64,000 nucleotides of DNA from Saccopteryx bilineata (lineage: Eukaryota > Chordata > Mammalia > Chiroptera > Emballonuridae): assembly GCF_036850765.1 (NCBI RefSeq), contig NC_089490.1:294482982-294546981 (forward strand), written 5' to 3'. Shown piece by piece: positions 1 to 11,849 of this stretch. How positions within the stretch are numbered: the stretch's first letter is position 1; each line of letters opens with the position of its first letter. The translations under genes were made by a program, and so were the position numbers. Under the pieces are notes generated by a model, which was given only the letters and a program-made list of their open reading frames with translations, did no database searches and was not told the DNA's origin.

Positions 1-236
1 AACAATGTGAACTGAGGAACAGAATTGAGACAGAGGAGGGATCAAAGGGACCAGAGGAAAAGAGGACAGAGGGAAAGGGGATGACAGGATGGATAATCCT
101 GAAGGGAAGGAGGAAGGGCACTGTGGGGAGAAGGACAAAGGAGATGTTGAGGGGGATGGGGGGATGCATTCGGAGTGACACTAGAAACTATGTAAACACA
201 ATAAATTAAAATCAATAAAATAAAATTAAAAAACCC
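1..236 (+). mobile_element. LINE-1 3' end (3' UTR fragment)
   Basis: A purine-rich tract (about 20-160) is followed by an AT-rich end with overlapping AATAAA-like signals and a short A-rich tail near 225-236. That order is typical of a mammalian L1 3' UTR. The element runs in from outside the window, so its coding part cannot be judged. The reverse-strand frame at 42-245 is a shadow of this tract. Confidence 0.6.
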
Positions 237-1744
237 CAAAGGCAAATGTAAAGAAAATAGGAGGTGACAAAGGTTGCAAAGATTTCACTGTTTGTTTTCC
301 CTGGGGTGTGTTGATTGTCAGGAGTTGCTTCGACCTGTCATTCATCCCCCAACTCAACATGAGTCAAAAATTTTATCAATAAATGTTTTCACTCTCAATG
401 TTCAATGTACTCTAATAAACTATTAAATACAGTTTTGGGGTTTACAGCTTGTCACTGTCATTTGTCTACACCTGTAGCAAATAATATCTAATAAGATACT
501 TTTTTTGCACATAATCTGAGATGACAAATGCTGTTTCACAGACTGATTAGGTACTTAAAATTCAGAAACTCAATTGACATGCTGTGGATATTAGATACTA
601 GGTTTGGATTTCATTTTTTTTTTAGTGTTAATGATGATTTATAAGTTAAATATTATAAAGTCAAGTATATATTAGAATGAAATGAACTTTATGAATTAGC
701 AATATGCACAACACAACTTACGATTTGATCTTAATTTTTTAGCATTTATGTTATATTTACAGATTTATATATTTAGTTTGGAGTTTTTCTATCTGAATAA
801 TATTAAATTAAATAGAGCTATATAATAAAAAGTACTATGGTTTATAAGTGGGATGAGCTTTTTCAACAGGCAGAGAGAGGGAAAATGACTCATCTTTCAT
901 TTTCCTATATGCATATTATAGAATCACTTTATTTTTCTGTGTTTCAGTATTAAAATCAGCATTATAATATATGCATTGTAATCCATACTTTTCATACTAC
1001 ATGATGAAGATTTAGTTATAGGAATTACACTAGTATAGTTTATGGTACTCTAAGTAAACACCAAATTTGGGCTGTATGAGCTAAGAAAGCCTATGCCATA
1101 TTGCTTATATCTGCTTTAGAAAACTTAGGATGCTTCATCACTAAACATATGCAGATACAAGCCTGCCCATGACCTTTAACAGAGAACTCCTTTAATCAAT
1201 GCTTCAAATATTAGCAAATTATAATCTAGAATTAATGCAAAATTTAAAATTACACAATTATAAATATAATATCAAGCAGGATGGATTAAATTTTGCTGTG
1301 ACACAACCAAAATGTATTTCTTGGCAATTAAACATATTTATTGTCGTACTGCCAGGGTTCTGTTTATACCTGCCACTCAGGAGCCTAGGGTAGTAGAGGC
1401 TCAGTCCTAACATATTTCCATGATCACTGAAGTAGGGAGAAGTCTGCATGGAAAATTGTATCTGGATTTCTAAATTTCCAACTGGAAATTCATATAATAC
1501 TTCTGTTCACATTTCATTAGCTAAAGCAAGTCACATGATAAAGCTTACTTTAAAGATAATACATAATGAACGGATTTGGAATGATTTTCAGCACCAATCA
1601 TAACTGGAACCATTTACCGAGGCATTCTTACCAATGCAATTCATAGGTGTACCTATGTTAAATTAGGCCAAGCCATTTACCTCTGCTGAGTGCCAAAAGG
1701 AAAGCTGAAGCCCTTGAAAATCAAACTCACTACATGGTAAAGAT
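237..1744. other. Unannotated AT-rich intergenic DNA
   Basis: No coding region, RNA gene or repeat family is recognisable. Short frames near 1199-1449 have no recognisable protein features. This is most likely neutral DNA or repeats too old to identify by eye. Confidence 0.5.
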
Positions 1745-1925
1745 CTATAGTCAGCAAACTATGCAGGGCTGGCCAGTGACTGTTCTTATAAATAAAGTTT
1801 TATGGGAATCAGCTATGCCCATTTATGCATTTTTTATGGATGCTTTTATACTACAACAGAAGAGTTATATAGTTCCAACAAATTCCATATTACCTGCAAA
1901 GTATAAATCATTACTCTTTAGGATT
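1745..1925 (+). mobile_element. Ancient hAT-type DNA transposon fossil
   Basis: The stretch contains GTCAGCAAACTATG near its start and a diverged AATAAAGTTTTAT-GGAA core. It continues through a CATTTATGCATT block to a CTGCAAAGTATAAATCATTACTC-like end. This is the order of a widespread mammalian non-autonomous hAT element. The second terminal inverted repeat is lost. A short piece of the same family's other end lies near 20970-21018. The family assignment is from memory and the subfamily is not resolved. Confidence 0.55.
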
Positions 1926-2030
1926 TAAAAAAAAAATTTGCAACTACTGTTACATATAAGTGCATATATGACAGATGATAAAAATTTTATTTTTGTTTCT
2001 TCTTTTTTTCTTTCACTATTGCTTATTTCT

Positions 2031-2455
2031 TTTTCTTTTTCTTTTTTCTTTTTTTTTTTTTTTTTTTTTTTTTTTTGTATTTTTCTGAAGCTAGAAACGG
2101 GGAGAGACAGTCAGACTCCCGCATGCGGCCGACCGGGATCCACCCGGCATGCCCACCAGGGGTCGACGCTCTGCCCACCAGGGGGCGATGCTCTGCCCCT
2201 CTGGGGCATCGCTCTGCTGCTCCCAGAGCCACTCTAACGCCTGGGGCAGAGGCCAAGGAGCCATCCCCAGCGCCCGGGCCATCTTTGCTCCAATGGAGCC
2301 TCGGCTGCGGGAGGGGAAGAGAGAGACAGAGAGGAAGGAGAGGGGGAGGGGTGGAGAAGCAGATGGGCTTCTCCTGTGTGCCCTGGCCGGGAATTGAACC
2401 CGGGACTTCTGCACACCAGGCCAACGCTCTACCACTGAGCCAACCGGCCAGAGCG
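2031..2455 (-). mobile_element. Rhin-1-type tRNA-derived SINE
   Basis: Read on the minus strand, the element starts with a tRNA-like head (CTGGCCGGTTGGCTCAG, then B-box GGTTCAATTCC). It continues with a C/T-rich stretch and a GC-rich body and ends in a long A tail, seen here as T at about 2042-2076. The 13 bp target-site duplication attgcttatttct is perfect at 2018-2030 and 2456-2468. SINEs of this kind are transcribed by RNA polymerase III and mobilised by L1. Frames on both strands here are spurious. Confidence 0.9.
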
Positions 2456-2729
2456 ATTGCTTATTTCTAATGTAATATTTGGCATGTGAAAATTCAAAAA
2501 GGTTCTCATCTATGCTACTGATTAATGAGTGTGAAATGCATCATTCCATATTTACCATCAGAAATTACTGAGAGCTGTTGAGATTTGTAACCGTGAAGGG
2601 ATAAATATAAAGCCATGTATGCTGATGTTTTCTTTTCTAAACATAGTACTTTTATATATACTTGCTATATTTCTAATTTTTAAAGAAATTTATATTATTA
2701 GTAGATTTTATTTCATTTTTTATGCTGTT

Positions 2730-3720
2730 GCAAAATATATAAAATACAAAATTCACCATTTTTACTATTCTCAAGTGTACAACTCTGTTGCATCAAGCAC
2801 ACCCACATTGCTGTGCAACCACCACAATCTCCGGAACGTCTCCATCTTCCCCAGCTGAAATTCTGCACCCATTATATACCAAATCCCAATTCCCCCCTCC
2901 TCTCAGCTCCTAGTAGTTACTAACCCACTATCTGTCTCTGTAAAACTAACCACTCTAGGCAGTTCCACATGAGTAGAATAATATAATATTTATTTCTCTA
3001 TGACTGGCCTACTTTGTCTAGCATAACATCTTCAAGGTTCATCAGTGCTATAGCATATACCAGGATTTCCTTTCCTTCAAGTCCACAATATGGCCTACAG
3101 TTTGTATACACCACTTTCTATTTTTCCTCTCATCCACGGATGCCTGGGTAGCCTTCACCTCCTGGCTACAGTGATAAAGGTTGCCATGGACATCGGTGTA
3201 CAGAATCTGTTCAAGTTCTCACTCCTACCTTGTTTGGGAGTATTCCTAGAAGTAGAACTGATGGATCACATGAAAATTTCATGTATTATTTCTGAGGAAT
3301 AGACATAATACCCTCCAGAGCCACCACACCATTTTATATTCCCATCAGCAATGCACAAGGACTCCAACTTCTTCATATCTTCAAAACCTACTGTATTGTT
3401 TTGTTTGACAACATAGTCTTGATCCAAATTTTCCCAAAGATTAGTGACATTTAAGATCCTCTCATGTGCTCATGAGCTACCAGTCTATCTTTCCTGAAGA
3501 AATGTTCACTCAAGTCCTCTATAGTTTAAGTGGGTTGCCTGTATTTTCATTGCTGATATGCAAGAGATATTTGTATATTCTGGATACCAACCCCTTATTA
3601 GATGTATAATGTGCAAATATTTTTACCCAGTCCATGGACTGTATTTTCAATGTTGATAATGTCCTCTGGTACATAAAATTTTCTATTTTTGTTTACACAG
3701 ACATAGAGAGAGTCGGAGTG
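2730..3720 (-). mobile_element. Old L1, ORF2 3' part and 3' UTR (first segment)
   Basis: On the minus strand this matches the C-terminal ORF2 and 3' UTR of an old mammalian L1 (L1M type). Landmarks in plus-strand reading are the CCACATTGCTGTGCAACC block near 2805, CTAGCATAACATCTTCAAGG near 3019, and AGTAGAACTGATGGATCACATG near 3251. The coding part is full of stops. The element continues at 4172 after an interruption by the SINE-bearing block 3721-4171. Confidence 0.8.
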
Positions 3721-3839
3721 TCTATTTTCAGAGTAATGAGTTGATTGATGCTCTAGCAAAATCTAATAATTTTATAATTTTGATGTTACTTTTTCTTCTT
3801 TCTATGACTATCTTCATGAACTCTAACTACATTTAAAGA

Positions 3840-3872
<33 letters not shown>

Positions 3873-4171
3873 CAGAGACAGAGAGAGACAGAGAGAGGGA
3901 CAGACAGATAGGAACGGAGAAAGATGAGAAGCATCAATTTTTCTTTGCAGCACCTTAGTTGTTCATTGATTAATTTCTAATATGTGCCTTGACCAGGGGG
4001 ATACAGCAAACTGAGTGACCCCTTTCTTAAGCCAGCAACCTTGGGCTCAAGCTGGTGTGCCTTGCTCAAACCAGATGAGCCCACGTTCAAGCTGGTAACC
4101 TCAGGGTTTTGAACCTGGGTCCTCTACGTCCCATTCCAATGCTTTATTCACTGCACCACTGTCTGATCAGG
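3721..4171 (-). mobile_element. Type-B SINE plus ~120 bp of flanking DNA, inserted in L1
   Basis: Positions 3842-4171 are a minus-strand tRNA-headed SINE: the head is at 4171, and the body carries GGGCTCAAGCTGGTG-like modules and an AGAAGCATCAA segment, ending in a (TG)n run at 3842-3870. Positions 3721-3840 are not SINE. They match 6930-7050 closely, so the inserted unit is SINE plus downstream flank. The surrounding L1 resumes at 4172. A diverged duplication of about 12 bp (acataaaatttt near 3671 and caaaagtttttg near 4171) may be the insertion scar. Confidence 0.7.
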
Positions 4172-5520
4172 CAAAAGTTTTTGATGAAATAAAATTTATA
4201 TAATTTTTCTCTTGTTGCCTGTGCTTTTGGCATCATATCCAATAAAACATTGTCAAATCCAAGGTAATACAGTTGTCTTTGTGTTTTTTCTAAGAGTTAG
4301 ATAGTTTTAGTTCTTAGATTTATGTCTTTGAGCCATTTTCAGTTAATTTTTGTGTATGATGCTCAGTCAGGGTCCTTTTTTTTTTTTTTTACTTGTGGAT
4401 ATATAGTTTTTCCAAAACCATTTATTGAAAAAATTATCCTTTTCCCATTGAATGGTCCTGACATCCTTGTCAAAAATAAAGTGGCCATATATGTGAGGGC
4501 TTATTCTGGACTTTCTATTGTAGCACATTGATCTTTATGTCAGTATGACACTCCACTGCTTTTTATAGTAAGTTTTGAAATAAGGAAGTCTGAGACCTTC
4601 AACTTTGTTTTTCTTCAAGATTGTTTTACTATTTGAGGTCCCTTTAAATTCCATATAAATTTTAGAATTAATTTTTTTATTTCTAAAAAAAATTATTGGA
4701 CTTTTAATCAGAATTGTATTAAATCTTTAGTTTTCTCTGGGTAGTACTGACATTTTAACAATATTAAATTTTTATCAATAAACACAAATTTCTTCCATTC
4801 ATATGTGTCTTCTTTAATATGTTTCTTTAATTTCAATGTATATACATATTTTTTGTTTCCTTGGTTTAATTTATTCCTAAGTATTTTATTTTTTATGATG
4901 CTACTATAAATCAAATAATTTTAATTAAGATTTTTCATAATTAATTTCAGCATATAAAAATGTAACTTATTTCCATATGTTGATTTTTTTTTTAATTTTG
5001 TAACCTAGCTCAATTTATTTGTTAGTTCTACTACTTTTTTTTATGGACTCACTGGAGTTATCTACATATACATAATATGTCATCTGTGAACAGGGAAAGC
5101 CTTATTCTTTTCCAATTTAAATAATTAAAAAAAAAATTTTCTTAGGTCATTTCACTGTTGATGTCCAGTACTATGTTGAACAGAAGTGGTAAGAGAGAGC
5201 ATCTTTGGTTCTTGATAGTGTAGGAAAATGTTTCAGTCTTTTATAATTGAGTATAAAGTTAAGTGTGAGTTTTTCATATGTGGCCTTTATTAAGGTGAAG
5301 TAATTTCCTTTTATTCCTAGTTTTATGAATGTTATTATCATGAAAAAGTGTTCAATTTTGTCAAATGCTCTTTTCCTTCAATTGAGATGATTATATATTT
5401 TTAAATCTCTTCTTTCTATTAACATGGTCTATTACATTGATTGTCATATGCTGGACCATCCTTGTATTCCAGGATAAATGCCATTTGGTCTTGCTGTAAG
5501 TAGCTAGAATGTTTATGGAA
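4172..5520 (-). mobile_element. Old L1, ORF2 (second segment)
   Basis: This continues the minus-strand L1 of 2730-3720. Plus-strand landmarks are the TTGTTGCCTGTGCTTTTGG block near 4214, CCATTTATTGAAAAAATTATCC near 4418, and TTGAACAGAAGTGGTAAGAG near 5173. These are the reverse of L1 reverse-transcriptase coding sequence. There are many stops and small gaps, so it is inactive. It fades out near 5520. Confidence 0.75.
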
Positions 5521-5524
5521 GAAA

Positions 5525-6170
5525 GTAAATATTTTTAAATTATAAAAATTTTCATATACTCACAAAAGAATAAAGGTCAGTAACTTATGAAACCATTACC
5601 CAGCTTTAACAAACATGTTTAAATATATTCCCTAATATTTATTTATTTCTGTTTTGGTTTTGGTTTATTTTTTTATTAAATAGACTTTATTTTTCTTAAA
5701 TTTTTAAATACTTTATTCATTTTAGAGAGGAGAGAAAGAGAGATAGAGAGAGAAGGGAGGAGCAGGAAGCATCAACTCTCATATGTGCCTTGACCAGGCA
5801 AGCCCAGAGTTTTGAACCAGCAACCTCAGCATTCCCGGTTGATGCTTTATCCACTGTGCCACCACAGGTCAGGCCCCTAATATTTGGTTTTTAAACCAAA
5901 CATTTTTAAAGTTAATATGAATCTAAAAAACATAAAGAAAACATCTTACATAAACACAATAATATTATTACTTGCTACAAATTTAATGATTTATTAATAT
6001 TATATAATATTCAATCTATAATCTATTTCCCCTATTCCTGGGGAAGGATCTATTTTTACAGTTTTGGTTACATAAAAATAAAAAAGCAATCATGCAAATC
6101 CTCCATTCTAATTTTTTGTTTTTCCATTCCATTTAAATTTTAAACAAATTGAGTCAATTATTCTATAGTA
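5525..6170 (-). mobile_element. Diverged L1 3' UTR-like fragment, split by a SINE
   Basis: Text such as ATTACCCAGCTTTAACAAAC (near 5595), followed after the SINE by a long A/T-rich region ending near 6170, resembles the antisense 3' UTR of old L1M elements. The fragment is very diverged and the edges are estimates. Confidence 0.4.
5641..5874 (-). mobile_element. Short (type-C) tRNA-headed SINE
   Basis: Minus-strand reading gives a head GCCTGACCTGTGGTGGCAC, a B-box-like region, the segment CTTGCCTGGTCAAGGCACA, and then a TC-rich tail with an A-rich end. The TSD ccctaatattt is perfect at 5630-5640 and 5875-5885. The same family recurs at 10183, 12232 and 31696. Confidence 0.85.
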
Positions 6171-6929
6171 TACTCCACATTTTGGATTTTATTGATTGCT
6201 CTTTTTGGAGTTGTTTAACCTTTTCCTCTGTTCTCTTTATTTTCTGACTATTTTAGTTAGATATAAAGGTTTGAAGATTTTGATAAGAGCACTGTGCAGA
6301 TGGTCTAGAGTGGTTGTTTGCATAACCTGAGGAAATATGCTATATTTGTTTCAATTCTAGTGATTCTAATCAGAAATAAGTCAAGATTATATGAGGCCTG
6401 AGCTTTTATGATTTGAAGCCCTCTCTTTAACAAAAACCTACAAAATTACAAAAAGAAAAAAAAGGAACATAAGTATTTAGTTAGAATCAGTAAAGAAATC
6501 ACACATAAAAATTAAAATTCATAAAACCTATCTATTACTTCAAACATCTTTTATTGCTCTGGTCCCTCCCAGGGCTTGGAAGTAGCATATGCAAATAAGG
6601 AGACCTGAAGCTAAACTTAATTACCTCATGATAACCTGTTTCTGAAACTAAGACTGATTAATGCATTCTAGTGGTGACATAAGTCCTTCATTATAATACT
6701 TCTCATTAAAATTCCACCTTAACACAATTGTGCAAACTATCATGATTAGTGCCTAAAGCAGTTATTTCAACATAAATTGCAAAAAAAATAGTTAAGTTTG
6801 ATCATTTATTCTTTATTTATGATGTAAAATTCATTTTTAAGAACAGTGATCCTCAAAGCTATTTATCCTAAAATACAGTTAATACCAGAAAGATAGTAAG
6901 TACCTAATACATGTACTTCTTTGCCATTA
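6171..6929. other. Unannotated intergenic DNA
   Basis: AT-rich sequence with no recognisable gene or repeat. Confidence 0.45.
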
Positions 6930-7353
6930 TCTATTTTCAGAGTAATGAGTTGATGCTTTAGCAAAGTCTAATGATTTTATAATTTTGATGTTACTTTTTC
7001 ATCTTTCTATGACTATCTTTATGAACTCATTAACTACATTAAAAGATTTTTTTTGTGTGTCACAGAAACAGAGAGAGGGACATACAGATAGGAAGGGAGA
7101 AAGATGAGAAGCATCAATTTTTCTTTGCAGCACCTTAGTTGTTCATTGATTGCTTTCTCATATGTGCCTTGACTGGGGGGGCTACAGCAGACTGAGTGAC
7201 CCCTTGCTCAAGCTAGCAACCTTGGGCTCAAGCTGGTGAGCCTTGATCAAACCAGATGAGCCTGCGCTCAAGCCGGCAACCTTGGGGTTTCAAATCTGGG
7301 TCCTTTGTGTCCCAGTCTGATGTTCTATCCACTGTGCCACCACCTGGTCAGGT
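6930..7353 (-). mobile_element. Type-B SINE and its flank (partner of 3721-4171)
   Basis: The SINE proper is at about 7051-7353 on the minus strand (head at 7353). It inserted into the host sequence tacatttaaagatttt, which is duplicated at 7035-7050 and 7354-7370. Positions 6930-7034 are the host flank, and they are repeated at 3721-3840. Because both TSD copies are present here and only the left one is present at 3.8 kb, this is the older, parental locus. Confidence 0.8.
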
Positions 7354-7370
7354 TACATTTAAAGATTTTT

Positions 7371-9610
7371 AATCAACTACAGTATACAGTCTTTTCTTTT
7401 TTTTAATTGTCAAATATTTTGTCATTGGTCTATAGGCTTCTGTTTAAGCTGACTCTTGGGAACTTTTGATACGACCTTGTTAAGTTTGAGCAGCCAATTT
7501 TTTCTGGTGTTATATAATAGTATGTGTCAGATTTGTCCTGTATGTTTCCTGCCCCAGACACAGAACCAGTCATTTCCCCAACGCAAATCCCACTACCCTT
7601 AACTGGGTGAACTGTATTAAAGAGAACAATCTTGGCATTAGAATAACTATTATATCATTGTAAAAACTGGCATCTCCTACTTCTTTACAATAATTACATT
7701 ACAAATCACATCATACCAGAACAAGTAAAATGATTGCTTATGGTCTACTCTGATATTACTGTATTGCTCACTACAACCTGGATGTATTTTTGTTTTGAAT
7801 CTCACTGTTTTTACCTTAGAGAGCTATAGATTAATATATTGGTTTTAAAATCTTCTATAATACAGTTACAAAGAGAAAAATACCTTCTGAGCTTATTAAA
7901 TATATATAAATCACATATGGTGACATGGACAATTATGTGTACCTGTCTGGTCTAATATTTTGTACACAATTCACTCTGTATTCATGGCTGAATAAATAGA
8001 TATCATTATCATGACTCAGGTGCAAGCTACTATTTCCTTATTTCTAATGACAAGTCCTATAACAAGAGAAAATCAAAGATATTTTTGCACATAAATCCTG
8101 TAGCATTTTCTCAAAAATCTCCCCCTCTAGGGCTGCATTTTTCAGAGTCTACGATATCCATTATGAAATGATTTCTTCAATTATAAATTCAGAGAAACAT
8201 AAATTTTACTTTCAGCTAGTAAAAATAAAAAGGATTCTCTCATACAATCATTTCTGAGATTGCTTTCAGTATTCCCCACCTTTCACTTCATCCCCATGTG
8301 TATTACTAGGATGAGTAAGTTAATGTTCTGAGGACCTGTGGCGGCAGCATAGGTGCACAGTCTGTTTCATACAAAGTAATTACTTCTACTTAGACTCTGT
8401 GCCATTGGACAGTAAATGTCTGTCATGTCTTTCATCTAGCTTGCCCTTAATTGGAAAAAAATGATGGATCTATGGAAAGACAGGAGGCAGGAAGATGGAC
8501 AGAAAGATGGAGGGCAGCAAATAAAACAGCAGTGCACAGATTAAAATATATGTTAAGCTTTGCAAACACTGCAAGTGGCCCGACAGCCTGAAAGATGCTT
8601 ATGTTCAGTTTACAAATTTATGACTTGCTCTCTCCAATATTCATGACCACGGAGAGTATTTGCCTTAGGCATGATACAGTGGCAAAGCATTAAAACTGAC
8701 AATAATTGCCTACCACAATGAACAACATAATTATATACTTTTGGCCATTTTATCCATTGAATTTAAGATACATATACCACTGTTAAATATATCAGTGTGT
8801 ACATAAACACATTCATCTAGAACAAAGGTCAGTTACCTACAAGATTTTTAAATCCTTTTATCTCTTAACTAATGGTCTATTTCCCTTCATTTTGTGTACA
8901 GCATGTAAATTGCAGTTGTCCTTAATTCAACAGATCCTTGACTAATTGGCTGTCAGTTCCATTGTGAATACTCTTATCAATAAACCACAATTATAAATCC
9001 TTAAGAGTCCTCTTACTATTGAAAAAAAAGATGAGCATATACAAACAAAATAACATATTTTACATTTAATCAAGATTATTGCAACAAGGTTTTCAGATTA
9101 TCAGAACAATGGATTTCATTTTATTTATCTCCATATATGTTCTGCAGAGCAGGGGAAATAATGCTCTATTATTTCGCAGGCCAGACAATTTTTTTGCAGA
9201 TGTGTAAACATATTTTGGTTTCAATAGTAAAAGAAAAAAATACAATTTATACTGACTGTATATTCCTCTCCAGGTAGACTATATTCTTCTCTTCTACTCA
9301 ATAGACAAATTTCTTCAATGAGCTAACTACATATAAAATATTTTCAAACTATCACCCATACAACTATTCAACTAACTACAGTCTGGAATCTCTCTTCTTA
9401 CTCTACTAAAAGGACTGTTTGGAGGACTCCAACAAACCCTGTTCTGCCAAATCTAAGGCTCACTTCACTATCAAAATATTACAAAAACCTTACCAAAATC
9501 TTGGTACTTGTTCTTTCTCAAAAATAGTCTTATCTGGTTTGTATATCGCTGCAGGCTCCAGCTTCCTCCTTCCAATCTGTAGAATTGTTGTAATAAATGC
9601 TTATACGTAC
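7371..9610. other. Intergenic DNA, mostly unrecognised
   Basis: A stretch near 7450-7660 (around CCAGTCATTTCCCCAACGC) weakly resembles the antisense 3' UTR of an old L1. The rest shows no gene or repeat I recognise. The small frame at 9419-9733 runs into a pyrimidine tract and looks spurious. Confidence 0.4.
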
Positions 9611-9614
9611 TTCC

Positions 9615-9690
9615 AGGTCTCATCTCTCTCTCTTTTTCTCTTTCTTTATCTCTATCTCTCCTCTCTTTCCCTCCCTCCCCTTTTCTTAAA
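9615..9690. repeat. Pyrimidine-rich low-complexity tract
   Basis: An imperfect (TC)n/(CTTT)n run with CCTCCCTCCCC near its end. It explains the Ser/Leu-rich and Arg/Glu-rich frames on both strands. Confidence 0.8.
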
Positions 9691-9749
9691 CACTTATATG
9701 AGGACTCCATTGATTTTGTTAATTTTTCCATAAAAAACAACTTTGTTCA

Positions 9750-10160
9750 TTGTATTTATATTGAATTTTTTCATTGATTTCTACTCATATATTATTATTT
9801 ATTATTGCCTGCGAACAGTTAAATTATGTATTTTTGGCTTAATATAAACAGCTATTTTTCAACTAAATTAAGAGTAGGAAAAATGCTGACTTTAAAAAAT
9901 AATAATTATAATTTTTCCCCATTTCTTCCTGTATATATGCAATTCCAGTAGGTGATATTTTCCTTCAGCCTGAAGAACATCCTTAAGTACAGTTTAATAC
10001 AGTTCTACAGGTAAAAAAGTCTCTCTTCTTCTGTTTTTCTGAATGTGTCTTTAATTTATCTTCATTACAGTTGAAGATTTTCTCTGTCTATAGTTTTGTT
10101 TGTCAGTAGTTTTAAACTACATTCTATGTTAAAATCTAAAATATTTCCACCTCGTTGTTC
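9750..10160 (-). mobile_element. Old L1 5' region fragment
   Basis: The plus-strand text TTCCTTCAGCCTGAAGAAC near 9961, followed by diverged GTCTTTAATTTATCTTCATTACAG near 10049, matches the antisense of an old L1M 5' part as I remember it. No open frame remains. Confidence 0.5.
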
Positions 10161-10182
10161 AATTAAAATAATTTTTGTGGCT

Positions 10183-10296
10183 TGACCTGTGGTGGCACAG
10201 TGGATAAAGTATCAACCTGGAACGCTGAGGTCGTGGTTTGAAACCCTGGACTTGCCTGGTCAAGGCACATATGGAAGTTGATGTTTCCAGCTCCTC

Positions 10297-10338
<42 letters not shown>

Positions 10339-10396
10339 CTTTCTCTCTAAAAATGAATAAATAAGATCTATAAAATAATTAAAAGAAAAACACAAT
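10183..10396 (+). mobile_element. Short (type-C) tRNA-headed SINE
   Basis: The plus-strand head TGACCTGTGGTGGCACAG is followed by GTGGTTTGAAACCC (decayed B box), CTTGCCTGGTCAAGGCAC, a (TC)n run at about 10298-10330 and an A-rich tail. The TSD aataatttttgtggct is perfect at 10167-10182 and 10397-10412. Confidence 0.9.
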
Positions 10397-10519
10397 AATA
10401 ATTTTTGTGGCTAGTGGTAGTTGATCAGAATACTGGAGCTAACTATAAGATAATTAATATATCTATCATTTAAAGGCCTCTTACGGGATCATAGGGGGAA
10501 CAATGCTTGAATGTAGATT

Positions 10520-10837
10520 ACAAAGAAAGTTATGTCCCTTTTTCATCTGATCAGGCCTCGCTGGAGAAACTAAAGGTCAGGACCCTGAAGGTAAAGCACT
10601 GCCCCTTCCTGCATGGCCTGTATCCTGGAGCCTGGTTCCCACAAGGAACATTGTAGAAGTTGAGCCAATTTCCAGAGCACCTTGCCTCTTAGTGTTTTGT
10701 CAGGGAACTCTCCATCACCCACCAACAGTGTCAGCACCTGAGGGCTCCCTTCCTTTACTCATTCCTTGTTTGTATATGAGCTTCTCATCACTACTAATAA
10801 AGAGTTCCCAGTTGGCAAACAAACAAACAAAAAAAAG
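10520..10837 (+). pseudogene. Possible processed retrocopy of an unidentified mRNA
   Basis: The block is clearly more GC-rich than its surroundings. It carries AATAAA at 10796-10801 and, 15 nt later, an A-rich (AAAC)n/A run at 10817-10837, like a polyadenylated mRNA end copied into DNA. One frame in the 5' part stays open for about 35 codons near 10550-10655, but I do not recognise the protein. A weak, imperfect duplication (caaagaaagtt upstream, caaaagaaaactt after the tail) might be a TSD. It could instead be an old non-coding repeat. Confidence 0.35.
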
Positions 10838-10849
10838 CAAAAGAAAACT

Positions 10850-11750
10850 TTTACATTGGCATTAAGGTCACAGCGTGCCTGTAAAAATTGATTTCAAATG
10901 GAATCACATTGAATTTTTAACATTACTTTGAAAAAACTGATATTTCTATAAACTTATATGTTTCTATCAAATAATATGGTATGTTCCTTCACTTTGTTCT
11001 GGTCTTGTTTTATGTCCTTCAATAAAACTCTATTGCTTTCTTCATAAAAGTCAGGTACTTGTCCTTTAAGTTTATTCCAAAGTTGTATAGCTTTTTTACT
11101 GTGTTAATTGGATTTTAAAAAATCCTATCACTACTTCTAATAGGAAAGACTTAGTTATAAATTATTTTTGTATCCATTCAATTTTCCTATGAGTCTTTTG
11201 TAGGAATAAAACTATTATCAAAAGGATTTATCTCTTCATTTGTTATATTTATAAAGACTATTTCTTGTTATTTTATTGATTGTAACAGAAAACATATAAT
11301 AGTACTGCATAATAATATGAGTGATATTTCTGTCTTAATCCTGGTTCTTCCTTGGTGGACTTTAGAGCCTCATTATCTCAATGGTGCACACTATTAAAAT
11401 TTTAAATGATTTTGATTACAATTTCCATTTTGCTTAGACATTTTATTATAAAATTATTTTTAAATGCTATCAAGAAATTTGTCTGCATAATGGAGAAAGT
11501 TAATTATGTTTTATTTTATGGCTGTAATGACCTGTATTGATAGTGTATCTATTATTGAGCTAACTTTTTTCATTTTGCAGTAAATCCTACTTTATCATAA
11601 CATAGTGTGCTCTCACACATTGTATATTATATTATAGCATGGTATATATAAATATATCAATTACATTTGCTTAGTCTAGGTTTTAATCATAATTTTTAAA
11701 TGTTCCCATATTCTCATTTTAAGAAATGAATCAAAGACTTATATTTTATT
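10850..11750 (-). mobile_element. Highly diverged L1 ORF2 fragment
   Basis: Several blocks read like antisense L1 reverse-transcriptase sequence. Examples are GGAATCACATTGAATTTTTA near 10899, TTTAAGTTTATTCCAAAG near 11066, and AAATCCTACTTTATCATAAC near 11582. The match is weak and no frame survives. Confidence 0.45.
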
Positions 11751-11849
11751 CCATGGCTGGAATGAGTTAAATGTCACTAGAATTAACCATTATTTAAAGT
11801 TTATAGAAAAATTAAATATATAAATATTTTTACCTAATTTTGTTATTTT

